Origin: Brevipalpus yothersi
Lineage: Eukaryota > Arthropoda > Arachnida > Trombidiformes > Tenuipalpidae
Reading direction: 5' to 3'
Assembly: GCA_003956705.1 (NCBI GenBank)
Contig: QZCP01000401.1
Span: forward strand, 186,001-250,000
DNA length: 64,000 nucleotides
Shown: piece after piece, positions 44,033 through 58,206 of the stretch
How the letters are laid out: the number at the start of each line of letters is the position of its first letter
Position numbering within the stretch: position 1 is the first letter of the stretch
The notes under the pieces: model-generated
What the model was told of the DNA's origin: nothing
What the model saw: only the letters and a program-made list of their open reading frames with translations
Databases searched by the model: none
Position numbers and translations under genes: made by a program

Positions 44033-46937
44033 CAATGAGATTTCCATTCAATTTTCAACCTTTCCTCATCATGATATATAATCTGAAGGCCTGTCAAATG
44101 AAATACAATTGAATATACATGTATTCGCATCTATGGAAGCGTATATACCCTGTAAGTGATAATATGATGTTATCCATTCGTCTAAAATTCTTGGGAAAAT
44201 TTTTTCTCTCTCCTCCGACAATCAGTATTGTAAATTATTTGATATATCTACCATAACCATCGATCTTGTATCATCCTATTCTTATTCTCACACCGAAATC
44301 ACGATGTGAAAATGAAATGAGAGAATGATAAACGGCTTTCTCTCTCTCGCTCAGATACATGATAAGCATAGACATGTGATTTCGAAATTCGTTCATTGAT
44401 ATCTGTTGGGGCAAAAAAATTGAAAGAGAGAGAAAAAAAGAAGGAAGACAATGGCTGCTTTTTGGCATTCATCTGAGCATCGTGATAGCCTTTAATTAGC
44501 TGAGATTCAAGAATGTTATCCCGATGCGTGCGTAAAAGCGAGAATAAGAGGAAGGGCCAGTAAGGATGAAGTGAGGATGAAGTGAGGATGAAGCGAGAAA
44601 AATGCCAGTTCAAAGTGGCCCGATACACACATATACAGATACCACTACACTGTACAATGGGCTTGAGGTAGATAGAGAGGGGCTGAAGAGAGGAGAAGAA
44701 AAAATTCCTCTTCTCTTATGCTCCATACCAGAAACAGGACCAGCATCCAGTATTGGCCTTGGTAAGTGAATATCGGCAAAGAAAATTGGTACTGTTCTTG
44801 GGGCACACAAATTTTTCTTTCTCTCTCTTTCTCTCTTTCTTTCTCTCTCTCTTTCTCTCTTTCTCTCTCTCTATCTTGGTTCCTCTCTTTCTCTCCACTA
44901 TGAGCACGTATGCTGTGATGCCCAATAGGGCTGCTTGGCCCATTCGGAAACTGCTTCATAACTTATACTTACTTAGCTCCACTTTACTCAATACTCCGTA
45001 TATATACGTATATATCTTCAATATATTCAATTAGTTATACAGATTATTCCACGTTTTCGGGCCTTTTACCATTCTTACCGTGATACTAACACTATCAGTC
45101 TGATCGGTAATTCGACCGCACAGCGTGTAATATTTTTCGCCTCAAAAGTTGTTACACAACACATGCTAGGCTGATAAAAGAGAGAGAGAAAGAAAGAAAA
45201 GAATACATGTAAACACTAAGCTGGTTGATGAAGAAGAACAAGAAAAATTTAAAAAAAAACTTGCTTACCCAAAACAATGATTATTGGCCCATTGGGTAGC
45301 TCTTATTCTGAGAATAGGAGAGAGAGAGAAAGAAAAAAGTGGCCTGAACGATGAAGGAAGAAGAAGAAAGAGGAGCAGAAAAAAAGGAGAAGATGAAGGA
45401 GCAAAAAAAGGCAGAGTTTAAATATACACACTTATAAAGTGGAATTAAAAGTATTCCAAGCCGATTAAGCCCATGAATTATAGTTTAAGGTTCACTATAT
45501 TGGATAAGCACGAAACACGATCTCTTGGACCCAGTGAATGTCAACTGGGCCAGAGAAGAGAGAGAAGAGAGAAAAAATATGATCACCTATTGCTCTGGTA
45601 CATGTATTAATATGTGTACATGAACATGGCCATTCTTTAATAGTCCCACCAACGATGTCTGCATACAGCATCACTTGTGGCCTCTATCTCTATCTTTTTT
45701 TGCTTGTCAGATAAGCCTATAAAACCCGTTCATAAGTTTTTTAAGTTTGATCATAAAAAATGTGTATGTTGTAAAGGTGTAAGTATGAGGAGAAAATGAG
45801 GCAAGATACAAGAGAGTAAGAGACAAGTAAAGGGGATCATCTTTGAGGGTCCCAAAGTTGTGTCGATAGGAGAAATGTGAGCATCGGATGAAAGTAATAA
45901 TGCAAAGATTTTCGTTTTATTGACCGATCAAAAACGGAACATATTGCCCGGGAAAAAATTTTTGACCTTGTTTCTGAGCTCAAAAAAGTGAAAGTCTAAA
46001 CTATTTATATGGCTTGTCAATCGAGACGCAAATACTCTACCAGCATCCGCAAGATGGTGAACCCAATATTCCATTAGCCATCTTCCTCTCGATTCATTCC
46101 CGTCCAATGTGTCAGATCTGTCCATCATACTAAAATGATGAGAAAAGCCTAAAAGTTTCTCCCAGCATCACTTTGCGTTACAGTCGGCATCGTGTTTAAA
46201 GGCTAAAAAACTATTGCCATTCTCTTTCTAGTCGCTGGTATGGTTCACTATGAGGACTGATTGGAGGCTCAATTTTTCTTCCTCTCCACCTCCTCCCTCC
46301 TTCTCCTCCTCCTCCTCCTATGCTCACCTCTCTTGTATCATCTTCTTCTGTACCTCATATTCTCTTTTATCTCGAGAAGTGTTACTTTTGTTGTTGTTGT
46401 ACCTTCTCTTGGCTCTCGGTCCCATTCATCGTGGCCGCCGATAGCCGGGCGTTGATCATGATCGCTTATCCAGAATGGCCGTCAAATAGGCCATTAAAAT
46501 GCGATTTCCTAGCCTTAAAATTAGCGTAGGAGAGAGATAGTGAGAGAAAGAGAGAGAGAGAAAGAGAGGAATGATGCCTTGCTGGTTCCTTTTCAAAATT
46601 TGTGAGAGTAAGGATGTAACATGTAATGCGAATTAGTGATGAGAAAAAGGAAAACTTTTTCGCAAACCACTGTGAGCGGCCGACGGTAAGAATGGCCTGA
46701 GAGAGTAAGATGAAGAGAGAGAGAGCGAGAGAGAGAGAGAGAGAGAACCACAATGCAATCAAGATGAATATTTGCGTCAAGATTACAATGAGAAGCTGAG
46801 AAAAGAAAAAAACGCAGCGAGAGAGCAAAATATATTTTTCATTCAAAAACGATGGGCCATGGGAGTGACTTTTGATCATGATCTTCTCTCTCTCTCTCTC
46901 TCTCTCACTCACTAATGTTGCTTGGAATTCATTCACA

Positions 46938-46941
<4 letters not shown>

Positions 46942-46987
<46 letters not shown>
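46942..46987. repeat. (CT)n microsatellite
   Basis: CT run of about 46 bases. A shorter one lies at about 46881-46905. Confidence 0.95.
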
Positions 46988-46989
<2 letters not shown>

Positions 46990-48249
46990 GAGGAATTTTT
47001 TGAAAGATGAAAATAAGGCAAAAATTTAACATGATAGATTCATCTTCATAATCACCTGAACGGAGGTGGAAGTGACCGCAATGGTTTTCCACTGATTAAT
47101 TTCATTTTTACTCGATTTTCTCGCCCTTTCCGTACTCAATCTTTCTCAGGCCACATTCGGTGCTTTTTCCGTTTTCCACTCGGAATGTACATAAATATCC
47201 ACCTCACCACACAAAAGTGTATTCAAATTCATGGGGGCCACAATTTTGAGGAGTGACCTGTGGAGTACATCATCAACATCATTTCCTGCTAAGCCTCCTC
47301 ACTTTCTACCATGAGATATTATTATTCGATTGCAATAACATTCGTTTTGAGTGCCATTAATGACATCCAATATTAGTATGAATGTGCGATAAAATCCATA
47401 AAAATATGCATGAAATTATGAATAAAGTGAATAAATTTGAAGGCAAAAAGTAAGATGGAAAAGTGTTCAGATAGTAACATGTAGCCTAAATGAGAGTAAG
47501 ATAAATGGACTGATTGAATGTGATTTTTTTTCTTCTTTGCCTCTCTTGCCATTCCTATCACTTTTCCCACAAAATTTTGTTTGGAAAATATATTCAGGAA
47601 AAAAATTTTTAGCCTCAAGAAGATGAAGCTAAAGGTAGGGAAAGAAGGACCATGAGACAGATAATTGCCCAAGATATAACTATATATATGTATATGTAGT
47701 TGAAGCAAAAACATTGGAACCCAAAACATGAACTGTAATCGTGTCTCTTTGGCTTTCAATCAGATTTCAGGCCGGTCTTCGGTAGGGAAAAGAAAATCAT
47801 CTTATAGCCTCAAACGATTTTTCTTATTAGTTCTTACACTTGTTTCAATCGGTTCTAATCTATATCTTTCCCAATAATATGCCTCTCCATCTTCTTCTTC
47901 TTCTGGACTTCTGGGCTTTTGGATGTATTTTGGTGCAAATTTTGATGAACTCACAAGATTTGAAGCAAATTACTGTTTTTCTCAGTGTTTTTCTCAACTA
48001 AATGCAAAAATTGTAATCAAGACCATTTCAAGAGCAGCTGAAGATGTTCAGTATAGAAAATTAGAAAATTACTGTGTCCAGGGGCATATCGTCCAACTCT
48101 CGTTAAGATACAAGAAATTGGTAAAACTGAATCGTTTAAGTAGAGCTCAATTGACTTTGTATGACTAAAAACATGAAAAAACTAACCAAATAGATATCCT
48201 AGGATAGAAAAAAGCGGTGTAGTGTTAGAAGATTCGAGAAATTCAAAAA

Positions 48250-48850
48250 TTATCTGAATAGTTCATAAACAAACTCACAAATAGGAATTGAAAACTTTAG
48301 ATTAATCAAAAAATCATTCAAAAGCAATATCAGGTCAAATTTAGTAAAGTTCAGGTCGGGATGAGTGATATACTGAATGAGATCTTCAAAAGAGTAGAAA
48401 CGAAAGAATCTAGGGAAAGAGGCATTCAATAGTTGAAAAGTTATCACAAAAAGTGAAAAGTTCTTAAATAGACTTACGATAAATGTTCTACAATGACCAT
48501 AAACCATTGACCATCGAGATAGAATGGCATCTGTACTCTCCTGTGAAACACTATTAGATCTTTCAAAGGCAAAGAAATTGAGAGAGACGAAGGCCATAAG
48601 ATTTCTCGAAAAAATGCTTATTAGCATTTGAGAATTATTAGATTTCCCAAAGATTCACCAGAAATGTTCTTGAGAACGAATCGTTTCCTGACTCATGACG
48701 AGCAAGATCAAAGAATGAAAATTCGTGAGTACTTATTCTTAAAAACTGAAACGGAAAAGCGAAGGACGCGAAAAGACTAGAAGTTCGAGCTCTAATACCA
48801 TGCCATTCTCTAGACCTGAACAGTTTGTCTAAGTTGCTCTCCAAATTCAA
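48250..48850 (-). CDS. Possible small multi-exon gene, unidentified
   Basis: Three minus-strand pieces have protein-like composition. About 48725-48850 begins MNLESNLDKLFRSREWHG. 48490-48627 reads FSRNLMAFVSLNFFAFERSN and later ILSRWSMVYGHCRTF, ending at a good GTAAGT donor. 48250-48400 ends in FDLILLLNDFLINLKF. Length and hydrophobicity recall a divergent chemoreceptor tail, but no family motif is seen and the joins are not verified. Confidence 0.25.
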
Positions 48851-51800
48851 AGATTTGCATCCAAAAAACCCTTTAGAACATTGTTTTCGAATATTGTAAC
48901 GTGTTTAGCACGCTTTTGACTTTAAAATGGTGTTAAAGTTGGTGTAAAGAGACTGTTTGGATCCGAAAGCATCACAAATTCGGTTTTTTCACCATTAATT
49001 GAAGTATTTTACTTAATTATTGGCTTGATTATGACATTAGTCTCGATTTGAACAGTCAATAATCGTTGTCCGAGTGTATAAAAAGCTAAATTTGAGATCA
49101 TTCAACTTAAAGCATTCAATTTGGAGTGCATATTGTACATATTTCTTAGAATAGAGAATATTTTGGGTGGAGAATTTTCCACCCTCTTCCTTCCTCTGCA
49201 TCTCATGAATTCTTGTACCTCATCAGCCTACACACACAAATTATTATCGTTCTAGTCGATTGAAAGAGAGACATCAAGTACTAATAGTCACTTAGGGTGT
49301 AAAATTCATGCTAATTGACAGAATTGAATCAACATGAGAGTGATTGCCGCTTCCTTGTTCAAAAGACATCTTCACTTGCACCGAACATTTCCCTAAAAGG
49401 ATGTTGAAAATGAAATTCTATCTTTTCCGGATCGTAGGAAAAAGTTTTCCAAGTAAATAAGGATTAAAATCTGGAAACCCCTCCGAAATATCATTCAATT
49501 ATATACATGTAATTGCTCACTTGTAGGTGAATTATGATGCACCTTTGCACCATGTGAAATAAGCTTCAAATCGGCTCAAACTTATGCTAAATCTTTTTTA
49601 CAATATTGGTATTTCTTCTTGACTTTTCTACCCAAAAAAAATACTAGCACCTAAAGCAAATTTATTGCCAATTTGAGATGATGATGAAGAAGAAAAAAAG
49701 TTCTGAAGATAAAGAAAAGGTGGACAAGATTTTTTCTTACCATCATCTTCTTCATCCTCTTCTTCTTCTCCTCAATTTTCATTCATAAGATATTAGATAC
49801 GCCGCCATGGAAGCTGTATATATACGTAGCGCAGGATGAAAGGTAGAGAAAAAAATAAGGTGAACGAATGCCTCTCAATCGAGTGTGTATTATATTATAT
49901 ATATATTCAATTTTTCATTGGCCTCAGGCCACTCTCAGGCCGCAATTACGCCTAACCTATGAAGTCATTTTGGAGAAAGAAAAAAAAAGTAAGAAAGAAA
50001 GATGTGTGATCACTACACGCTGAGGTGTCTCTTTTGGCCAATAATTTGATTTGATTTGTGGACCTGAAATTAAAATGCAGACATACACACACACACACAC
50101 ATATAACCAAAAATTAGAGCTATCAAAATTGTCCTCATTATGAGAAGCATCTTGAAGGAATACATCATCTTGATTCATGATGGAAATTCGACTCTCCCCA
50201 CACAAAGATTGTGTGTGTGTGTATTTTCGATCTATTCTCGATGGAATACCAGCTGATAGTGGATTCAAATTTTTATTCATCATCATGGAAACAGATCATC
50301 TTCTAATGATGATGATCACCAAATGAATGGTAATAATATATCTGATCCAGCTTGGAATACACGAGAATTACAGAATTAGAGAACAGGTGATAGACAAGGA
50401 TTACTGTTAGTTTTGAAAGATTTAAATTGTAGGTAAAATTTTACTAATAAAGATTTAGACTCTTGGGATTGAGTTAAATTTGAAAGATTTGTAAGAAAAG
50501 TTCTAGACACTAGAAAAACCTTAAGCAAACACTTGCCTTATTTTTCTTCCATGTAAGGTATCTCTATCTATAAAACTTTGTAATAGCTATAATTTAGAAG
50601 GTATAAGAAACTGTAATTCACCTTTAAAACTGACGTCCAAGCTGGAGTTATGAGTTCGTGTGGGTGCCCAATATTCGAGCTTTTCCCAATTTTTTCACAA
50701 TGTTTTAGCACCAACAGTCAATGTTAAATACTTGTATCCATGGAACATCCCTAAGATTATGTTGTATAATGATGATTTTTTCATCTTCTTTAATTTTTTC
50801 TAACCAAAGTTCTTCTTCTTTTAAGTTTCCTTTCAACTTTAAGGATCGAGGGAAAAGTTTTTTTGCAGGGCGAGATTGAGAAGAGGCTGTTAGTGAATGT
50901 GTGTATTTTGTCACTTTCACAAGACAAATGTGATCGTACCATTCAAAATTCTAAGTCAAGCCCAAATTTTTAGCTGATATTTCAATTTCGTAGTTTTTTC
51001 TTCCAATACAAACGAACAACGAGTCGAAAATCTGAATTCTGAATATCCGAGAATTCGAAATAGATCGATCTCGTTTTAAATTGTTGAGAGAGGAGATGAT
51101 AAACATATCGCATCTCTTTTAATCATGCTAAGTTAATAGTGAAATGCTTTGACATTATAATGCAAAATGTTCTTCAATTTTTTTCTTATTCTTTTTCATC
51201 TTTTCAGAGGAACAATGAATCTTCATCTACATGCTGATGGTGGAGAATAAATTTGACAGCATCACAATGCTGGCCCATCATGTGTGCTTCCCGAATAAAC
51301 TAGAATAATATTCTCATGAAAATTTGGACAGATAATCCCAATACCAACATCTCTACACTTTGTACTCTCATAACTCCTGCGAGTGGCAGGTTAATTGCTT
51401 TTCAATCATTCTTTACTCAAAATTTTCCCCAAAAGAGAGCTGATTATTCCAACCAGAGCCTAAAACTATTCTCTAATAGATCAATCCTCATACGAACTGC
51501 AAGATTTCACTGCTCAAATTGAGTTTACGATAACTTTTTTCCTCAAAAAAAATTAGGAGAATCATAAGAAATTTTTCGATTAGCTTTATTTTCGTCTCAG
51601 ATTAGAAAAAGTTTTTCAATTTCCAATATCTCAGTCAACTAATTTTTATCATTGTTGGGTATTTATTTATTGAGTGAGTTGTATTAATTTTTAGATACCA
51701 TCAAGAACAACACAACTGGGTATGAAAAGTTTTGGATGAGTTGAATGAGATCTTAATCCGACATACTTTACATGATTAATATGAACTAATAGCTATAAGT

Positions 51801-51958
51801 GTTCAAGTGTATGAGGGGAGCATTTTTCTAATTCCTCACAGAAGTCAAGATGAATATTAGTAAGGTATACATTTTGATTACTTTTATCATCAACATCCTC
51901 ATCACCTGATGATCAACATTCGCCATCATGAAAACTTTTCCATCTCATCTATTGACTG

Positions 51959-51963
<5 letters not shown>

Positions 51964-52034
<71 letters not shown>
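51964..52034. repeat. (CT)n microsatellite
   Basis: CT run of about 70 bases. Confidence 0.95.
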
Positions 52035-52037
<3 letters not shown>

Positions 52038-53237
52038 TTCTATCTTGCTTGGGCCACTCTTCGACTTTTTTGGGCTGAATTATTCTCATTAATCTTACCT
52101 GTGATTAAGTATCGTGCTCAATTTCACGCGGAGAACTTTATCCGAAATTTTATGCTCCATGGCAGCCATAAGGTTTTCAGTTACTTTTTGATCCATAATC
52201 CATGTTACATGTTCCCTCTCTACAACTAGCTAAGAATCTCAAAAGTTGTGATTTCAAAAAATTTTTGATTATGATTAATCATGAGCAGGAAGTTAGCAAA
52301 ATTTGGGCCTCAAAATTGGTTGCAAATTGGAATTCGAGAATAAGTCTTTTATAGCGTCGAGTATTTTTCTGGAAAAACTTTCTTTCTTTACTATTCCTTT
52401 GCCCAGATTTTTCGATTCTTGAGAGAAAATCTGAACCTATGGGTGGCGAAACTCTACTGAAATCACATTCTTCATTCGTGTATATTCTGTAACTGGAATA
52501 AAAGTTAGAATTCTATCCAGATTTTCCTTAACATTTCGAGGTGAAGTTGGAAGGCATGGATGTTGGCTTTAATGTGGTACGCTTTGCTAATTATACATGT
52601 GTCTGGGGATTAAGTTTTGAAAATTTGAGAATAACTCTCTGACAAAAACAGAAGCTAGTCTTTTCATTACCAGAATCATTATCAAAAACTCAAGAGAATT
52701 TTGTTATAATTCATAAATTGTGGATTATTTATGGTTCAAAGGTGAATCATTTGGTAAGAGGCTGAACAACATTTCAAATCTCTCTTGTCTCCAGGCTAAT
52801 CGGTATATTAATGAAACATATTGTGGCTGATATGCAAAACGGGTTAAAAGAGGAAGTGTGAGAAGAGGTTTTCAATGAAAAATGAATCGATTAAACATGC
52901 ATCCTTTTACTTTCACCAGCTTTTTTACTCTCTCTCTTACTTTCTCATCCTCTCTTTGCTTTTAATCTTGTCTTTCTCCATCAAACTCTCTCATCTCAGC
53001 ATCCTCTCTCTTTTCCCATATGAAGCAGAGAGTAAAAATATACACAGCAAGATAGAGTCATTTTTCATTTCACCATTCAATGTTGGATGAATACCTTGCT
53101 TTTTATATGCGTATATGTTGTCTTTTTTACTTATCCTCTTTCACTTTCATTCACCACCCACAAAAAAGCCTTTCCAATCTATTCATGCATCTCTATGGCT
53201 TTGGAAATTTTTCTCTCCCCTCTCTTTCTTTCTCTAT

Positions 53238-53240
<3 letters not shown>

Positions 53241-53329
<89 letters not shown>
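53241..53329. repeat. (CT)n microsatellite
   Basis: CT run of about 89 bases, the longest uninterrupted one not touching the gap. Confidence 0.95.
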
Positions 53330-53336
<7 letters not shown>

Positions 53337-54149
53337 GAAAACCGAATTTTGAGCGTATAAAAATCATCAGACCAAGCAAACCAGGATCAGCCAGAACGAG
53401 GTTCCATATTTCTCCCATATTTTTCATATTCTCTTGTCCATAAGGATAAACAATGATACCCTGATCCAGCCAGATTGCCGATGATCCTTCATGTCCCTTC
53501 CTTTCTCTTTCGCTTTCTCTTGCTCTCTGTATCTTCTTCCATCTCATTTTCATTTTGTGAATAATAATGATTCCAATATGAATGTGAAAAATCGCTGATG
53601 CATCATCACTTCACTCGCTTCATGGTCAATTTTTGGCTCCTATTGGAGCGATTATATATCATCTATTGTTCGGATCATTTGGTCTTCCATGCCCTTTTCC
53701 TCGAACTTTTTTTTTCTCCACTCCATACACATACACAAATCAAGCATATTCAGATGCTTGAATAATATGAGAATGCATACATGTATATAAATCAATCGTA
53801 GAGTGGAGGAGAGAGAAGAGAGATCCTTTTGAACTTTCTTTTGTGAAGCAACACTTTAATTGGATCATCCGATCATGAAATCGGTTTTTTGGGCTTCTTG
53901 CCTGGTCCTTTCAGTTCAAACGATTTTCCCCATATCTCTCTTTTTCTCTCTTCCCTAGTCTATTCAATGGGACACTGAATGTAGAATGTCCATACTGATT
54001 CATATATTTTGATCATCATGATGAAACTTATGCTGGACACAGTATAACTTTGATGATGATTTCAGAGAACGAGAATGATGAAGGAGAAGGATGAAAAATT
54101 CCTCTCCCAAAAAATTCTTTTGGTCTTTTATCTGAAGTAATATTGATGT

Positions 54150-54153
<4 letters not shown>

Positions 54154-54200
<47 letters not shown>
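54154..54200. repeat. (GA)n microsatellite
   Basis: GA run of about 47 bases. Confidence 0.95.
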
Positions 54201-54202
<2 letters not shown>

Positions 54203-54881
54203 TTTTTGAGCTCAAATTCATGTCCACAAATCCTGAATGTTGGGTTGCTGTTGATGTTGATGATGATCATTTTGGGCTGAGGAGGAGAGAGAGAGAATAT
54301 TTTTCATCTTCCCATCAGACATTCATGAATACTCCATCCCATGGATACGGTTTAATTTACTTTCGGCGGTCAGTGAAAGAGGAAAGAATACATGTGAGTA
54401 TATATCAGAAAAATGGGAGGAAGAAGCTCTCTCGGCACCCTGTGAGAAGATAGAGAGAAGAAAACGTGCCCATTCATAAGTTCACTGAATTAAAACAAGG
54501 AATTACATGTCAAATTAGGAAATAATTAATTATAAATATGAGAGAATATAATGAAAAATACCTTCAAAATGCTTCTCGTATCTATCGTGCCTATTTTTTT
54601 CTTTCTCTCTCTCTCCTACCGAAACGATGAGAATGAGATAGAGATAATATCGAGGCCAACCAAAAAGGAATCCATCCCAAATGAATAGGCTGAGCCATGC
54701 TTAGCCACTCTCTTCGATAAGCAAGTGAGGTTAGGCCATGGCCAAACCTCCAAGACCATTGTTTTGTAAATATACTTTCAAGTGAGAGAGAGAAAGAAGA
54801 GAAAAAATAAAAGGAACCCAAAATGAATCGTTCATTGAGAAATTGAGTGAGTGTGAGAGAAAAGAGATTTAAAGAGAGTAA

Positions 54882-54886
<5 letters not shown>

Positions 54887-54958
<72 letters not shown>
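54887..54958. repeat. (GA)n microsatellite
   Basis: GA run of about 72 bases. Confidence 0.95.
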
Positions 54959-54962
<4 letters not shown>

Positions 54963-55901
54963 GGGCCACAAGATAGTCAAGTAGTAAGTTGATGGTGTTG
55001 TGAGCGGCACTTGAAAGTGTGGCCAGTGAGAATCATTACGTATTCATGAATTCGGAGCTTGATCTTAATCTTATACATATTATTAAGTATGTGTGTGTAT
55101 AAGCAGGCACACACACATACACATATACATACTCTCTCTCTCTTACTTATTCTCTCTCACAGTTATGTATATCAAGAGTATTCCTGAGGAACAAGGCAAG
55201 GAAGGGACAGGCGCCGGTGATCGCTATCGTTTGGGCTGGATAAAAAGAATGATGATGATAGAGAGCGGCAAATGGCTTGAGTCTGAAGAGAGAGTAAGAT
55301 GGAAGAAGATCTCAACAGAGAGAGAGAGAGAGAAGGCCGATCATAACCTGAGGCCGAATGCTGTGTGTATATTTTTTCTTCTCTTACAATTTTTACTCTC
55401 TCAGCCGTTCTGAGGCCACTTTCCACCGACTTACGCCATCGTCGAACCACAAGTCCCCGTCAAAATGATGGAATGGGTGCTTCTAGTGTGTGTGTATATA
55501 TTCGGTGGCACACTCACATACAACCATATTTTTCTCCTCACTTCCAGGCCCATCATTCATTCCGAATATCGCTGAATACATATGCATACATACACATGCT
55601 TGACGTTTTCTGTTTATTTCGGTTCTCTATCAAAGCTACACATTCGTCAATAGAGAGAGAGAGAGAGAGGACCGACAAGGACAGGCCAAACATCCACTCA
55701 ACAGACAGTCCTGTGTGTATGTTGAAGCTACTCTCCCTCTCCCCATCCGATCAGATCATCAGGCCAACTTTTTGACTCCTAAGAGGGTGGCAATCAAAAA
55801 AACTGAGCCTAAAAACAACGGACACCATGATAGTCTGAGAAGATCAGCATCATTTAGCATTCATCTATAGTCATTCCGAATCTGCTGTGGCCCTAGTCCT
55901 C

Positions 55902-55904
<3 letters not shown>

Positions 55905-55947
<43 letters not shown>
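55905..55947. repeat. (CT)n microsatellite, left flank of assembly gap
   Basis: CT run that ends where the undetermined bases begin. Confidence 0.95.
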
Positions 55948-56467
55948 NNNNNNNNNNNNNNNNNNNNNNNNNNNNNNNNNNNNNNNNNNNNNNNNNNNNN
56001 NNNNNNNNNNNNNNNNNNNNNNNNNNNNNNNNNNNNNNNNNNNNNNNNNNNNNNNNNNNNNNNNNNNNNNNNNNNNNNNNNNNNNNNNNNNNNNNNNNNN
56101 NNNNNNNNNNNNNNNNNNNNNNNNNNNNNNNNNNNNNNNNNNNNNNNNNNNNNNNNNNNNNNNNNNNNNNNNNNNNNNNNNNNNNNNNNNNNNNNNNNNN
56201 NNNNNNNNNNNNNNNNNNNNNNNNNNNNNNNNNNNNNNNNNNNNNNNNNNNNNNNNNNNNNNNNNNNNNNNNNNNNNNNNNNNNNNNNNNNNNNNNNNNN
56301 NNNNNNNNNNNNNNNNNNNNNNNNNNNNNNNNNNNNNNNNNNNNNNNNNNNNNNNNNNNNNNNNNNNNNNNNNNNNNNNNNNNNNNNNNNNNNNNNNNNN
56401 NNNNNNNNNNNNNNNNNNNNNNNNNNNNNNNNNNNNNNNNNNNNNNNNNNNNNNNNNNNNNNNNNNN
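55948..56467. other. Assembly gap, 520 N
   Basis: Undetermined bases flanked on both sides by CT repeats in the same register class. The gap was probably caused by the repeat, and the true length is unknown. Confidence 0.99.

Positions 56468-56555
<88 letters not shown>
56468..56555. repeat. (CT)n microsatellite, right flank of assembly gap
   Basis: CT run of 88 bases directly after the gap. Confidence 0.95.
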
Positions 56556-56559
<4 letters not shown>

Positions 56560-58174
56560 ATTCCGCCTTATCCAACCCTGTTTCAGGCGAAAAAGTGAGA
56601 TAATTGATGAGTCAAACTGTGCCCGCGATCAATTAAGGCCTCACTTCTGAAGGCCAGCCTGAGCTATGACTATTCTCTCTTCATTTTTCCCAAACCCATC
56701 TCTCTCAGGTCAGCCAAAAAAGCAATGGCAATCAACATTGGCAACACATACACACACACATCGTGGCCAGGTGAATATTTGGGCAGAGAGGGAAAGCGAT
56801 TGACCTGGCCTCAAAGTTTTTACCCATCAATCGGCTTCTTCTTCCGATCGATGCCCGTGTGTATGTGTGAGTGGACCATCCTCATGGTCCATCAACCGCT
56901 TCTATTTTCGGGGCTAAACTTTGTTTCATTCATTTCTTTCTTTCTTTCTCTCTCTCTTCATGTCTAGTCCCTGAGGCTATTCACACGGACCATCGATATT
57001 AGATGGAGAGAGAGAACATCGATTAGGTCACATTAGTCCGCCCATCAGTATACACAATGAACGCCTTTGGTGTGCATTTTAACGGGCCACGAACTCGTGT
57101 TCCCAAGAAAATAATCAGTGCATTTGTTGTATGTATATTTGTGTGTTGATTACTTGCAAATGAGTAGCATCTTTTAAGGTTTAAATATATTTTGGCCTAT
57201 GGAATTTTTACCTTTTTGCCAAAGGAAAAGTTTACCCCAATCAAACTTGGTGTACCTCACACTGGCAGCTGTGTAATGTTCACAAATAGATAGAAGATAT
57301 TCGTGACGACCAAATATTTTTCTTTGAGGTGGGCTCCGTTAAGATTGAATTTTTCACGGGAACCTATGAAAACCCTAGGTCATTATCATCATCCGTTCGA
57401 TCGGTCTAGGGTATTAGCTTGCTCGCAAAACAGTTCTCTCAGCCTGATTCCTCCAAAATTTTTCAAGCTGCCGACTGTGTACATGTATACATGTATGTGT
57501 GTGTGTGCGTATTCCTGGTTGATTCGTGCGTGCATGTTTGACCTGACTTTCTATCTTCTCCACACCATTGGCTTAAATTGTTGATCATTGGCGGTTCCTA
57601 AGGCACTAGGTACTAGGGAAAGATAGATAGAGATAGAGAAAGAGAGGCTACTTGGCGAAGAGGTGAGAAAGAAAATAGACTTTAGGAGCAGTTAAAAAAC
57701 GCATTCTTCTTTACTGCCAAATTCATCTTCTTCTTGGCTAATTTTTTTTCCTGTTTCAGGCGATCCGTCTTTTTTGCGGTTTTTATTCATTATTTTAGCG
57801 GCCTCTGTTTTTACTGGGCTTCTAACTTACCTGTGGCCAAGAGAAGGGGACTTGACTCCTGATCTTTGCTACTCAAACATGTGTACATGTATACATGAGG
57901 CTCAATGGTAAAAGTCGGTCATTTTTCTGTTCCTTCTCAATCAGCTTTTTGATGTATGCTAGGTACATGATCACGCAACTTTTTTGGCTCAACTTTTTGG
58001 GTTCGATTCTTGATCGATTCTTTTCCTCCCTTTTCGACCTAGCTACATACACTCACATTTTCACATTGACTCATCCATTGTAACAAAACCCTAGTACTAT
58101 TGTGGCCATTATGTATCAATCCCATGAAATGGTGTGAATCATACAGTAAATAAGCCATATGTGAAAGATGCATT

Positions 58175-58203
<29 letters not shown>
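58175..58203. repeat. (GA)n microsatellite
   Basis: GA run of about 29 bases. Confidence 0.95.

Positions 58204-58206
<3 letters not shown>

Larger units (their letters stand above)
41946..48245. other. Gene-poor region rich in GA/CT tracts and GGCC
   Basis: Most frames here are poly-Ser/Leu or poly-Arg/Glu translations of microsatellites. A plus frame at about 43650-43857 (YLDMHDVASDDRWLLLNFSK) and another at 47923-48168 have protein-like composition, but no identifiable domain. A short 11-base tandem (GATGAAGTGAG) occurs near 44564-44596. Confidence 0.45.
48860..55900. other. Gene-poor region with several long GA/CT tracts
   Basis: No coding exon is supported. Contents are AT-rich unique sequence, microsatellites listed separately, short (AC)n runs near 50083-50102 and 55108-55120, and many GGCC tetranucleotides. 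Confidence 0.5.

Noticed and set aside
53087..53443. Long open frames reading Ser-Leu or Arg-Glu repeats here and at many other places
   Set aside because: They are translations of (CT)n/(GA)n microsatellites, open in several frames on both strands at once.
55871..56603. Frames spanning the N gap
   Set aside because: They consist of undetermined bases plus flanking microsatellite.
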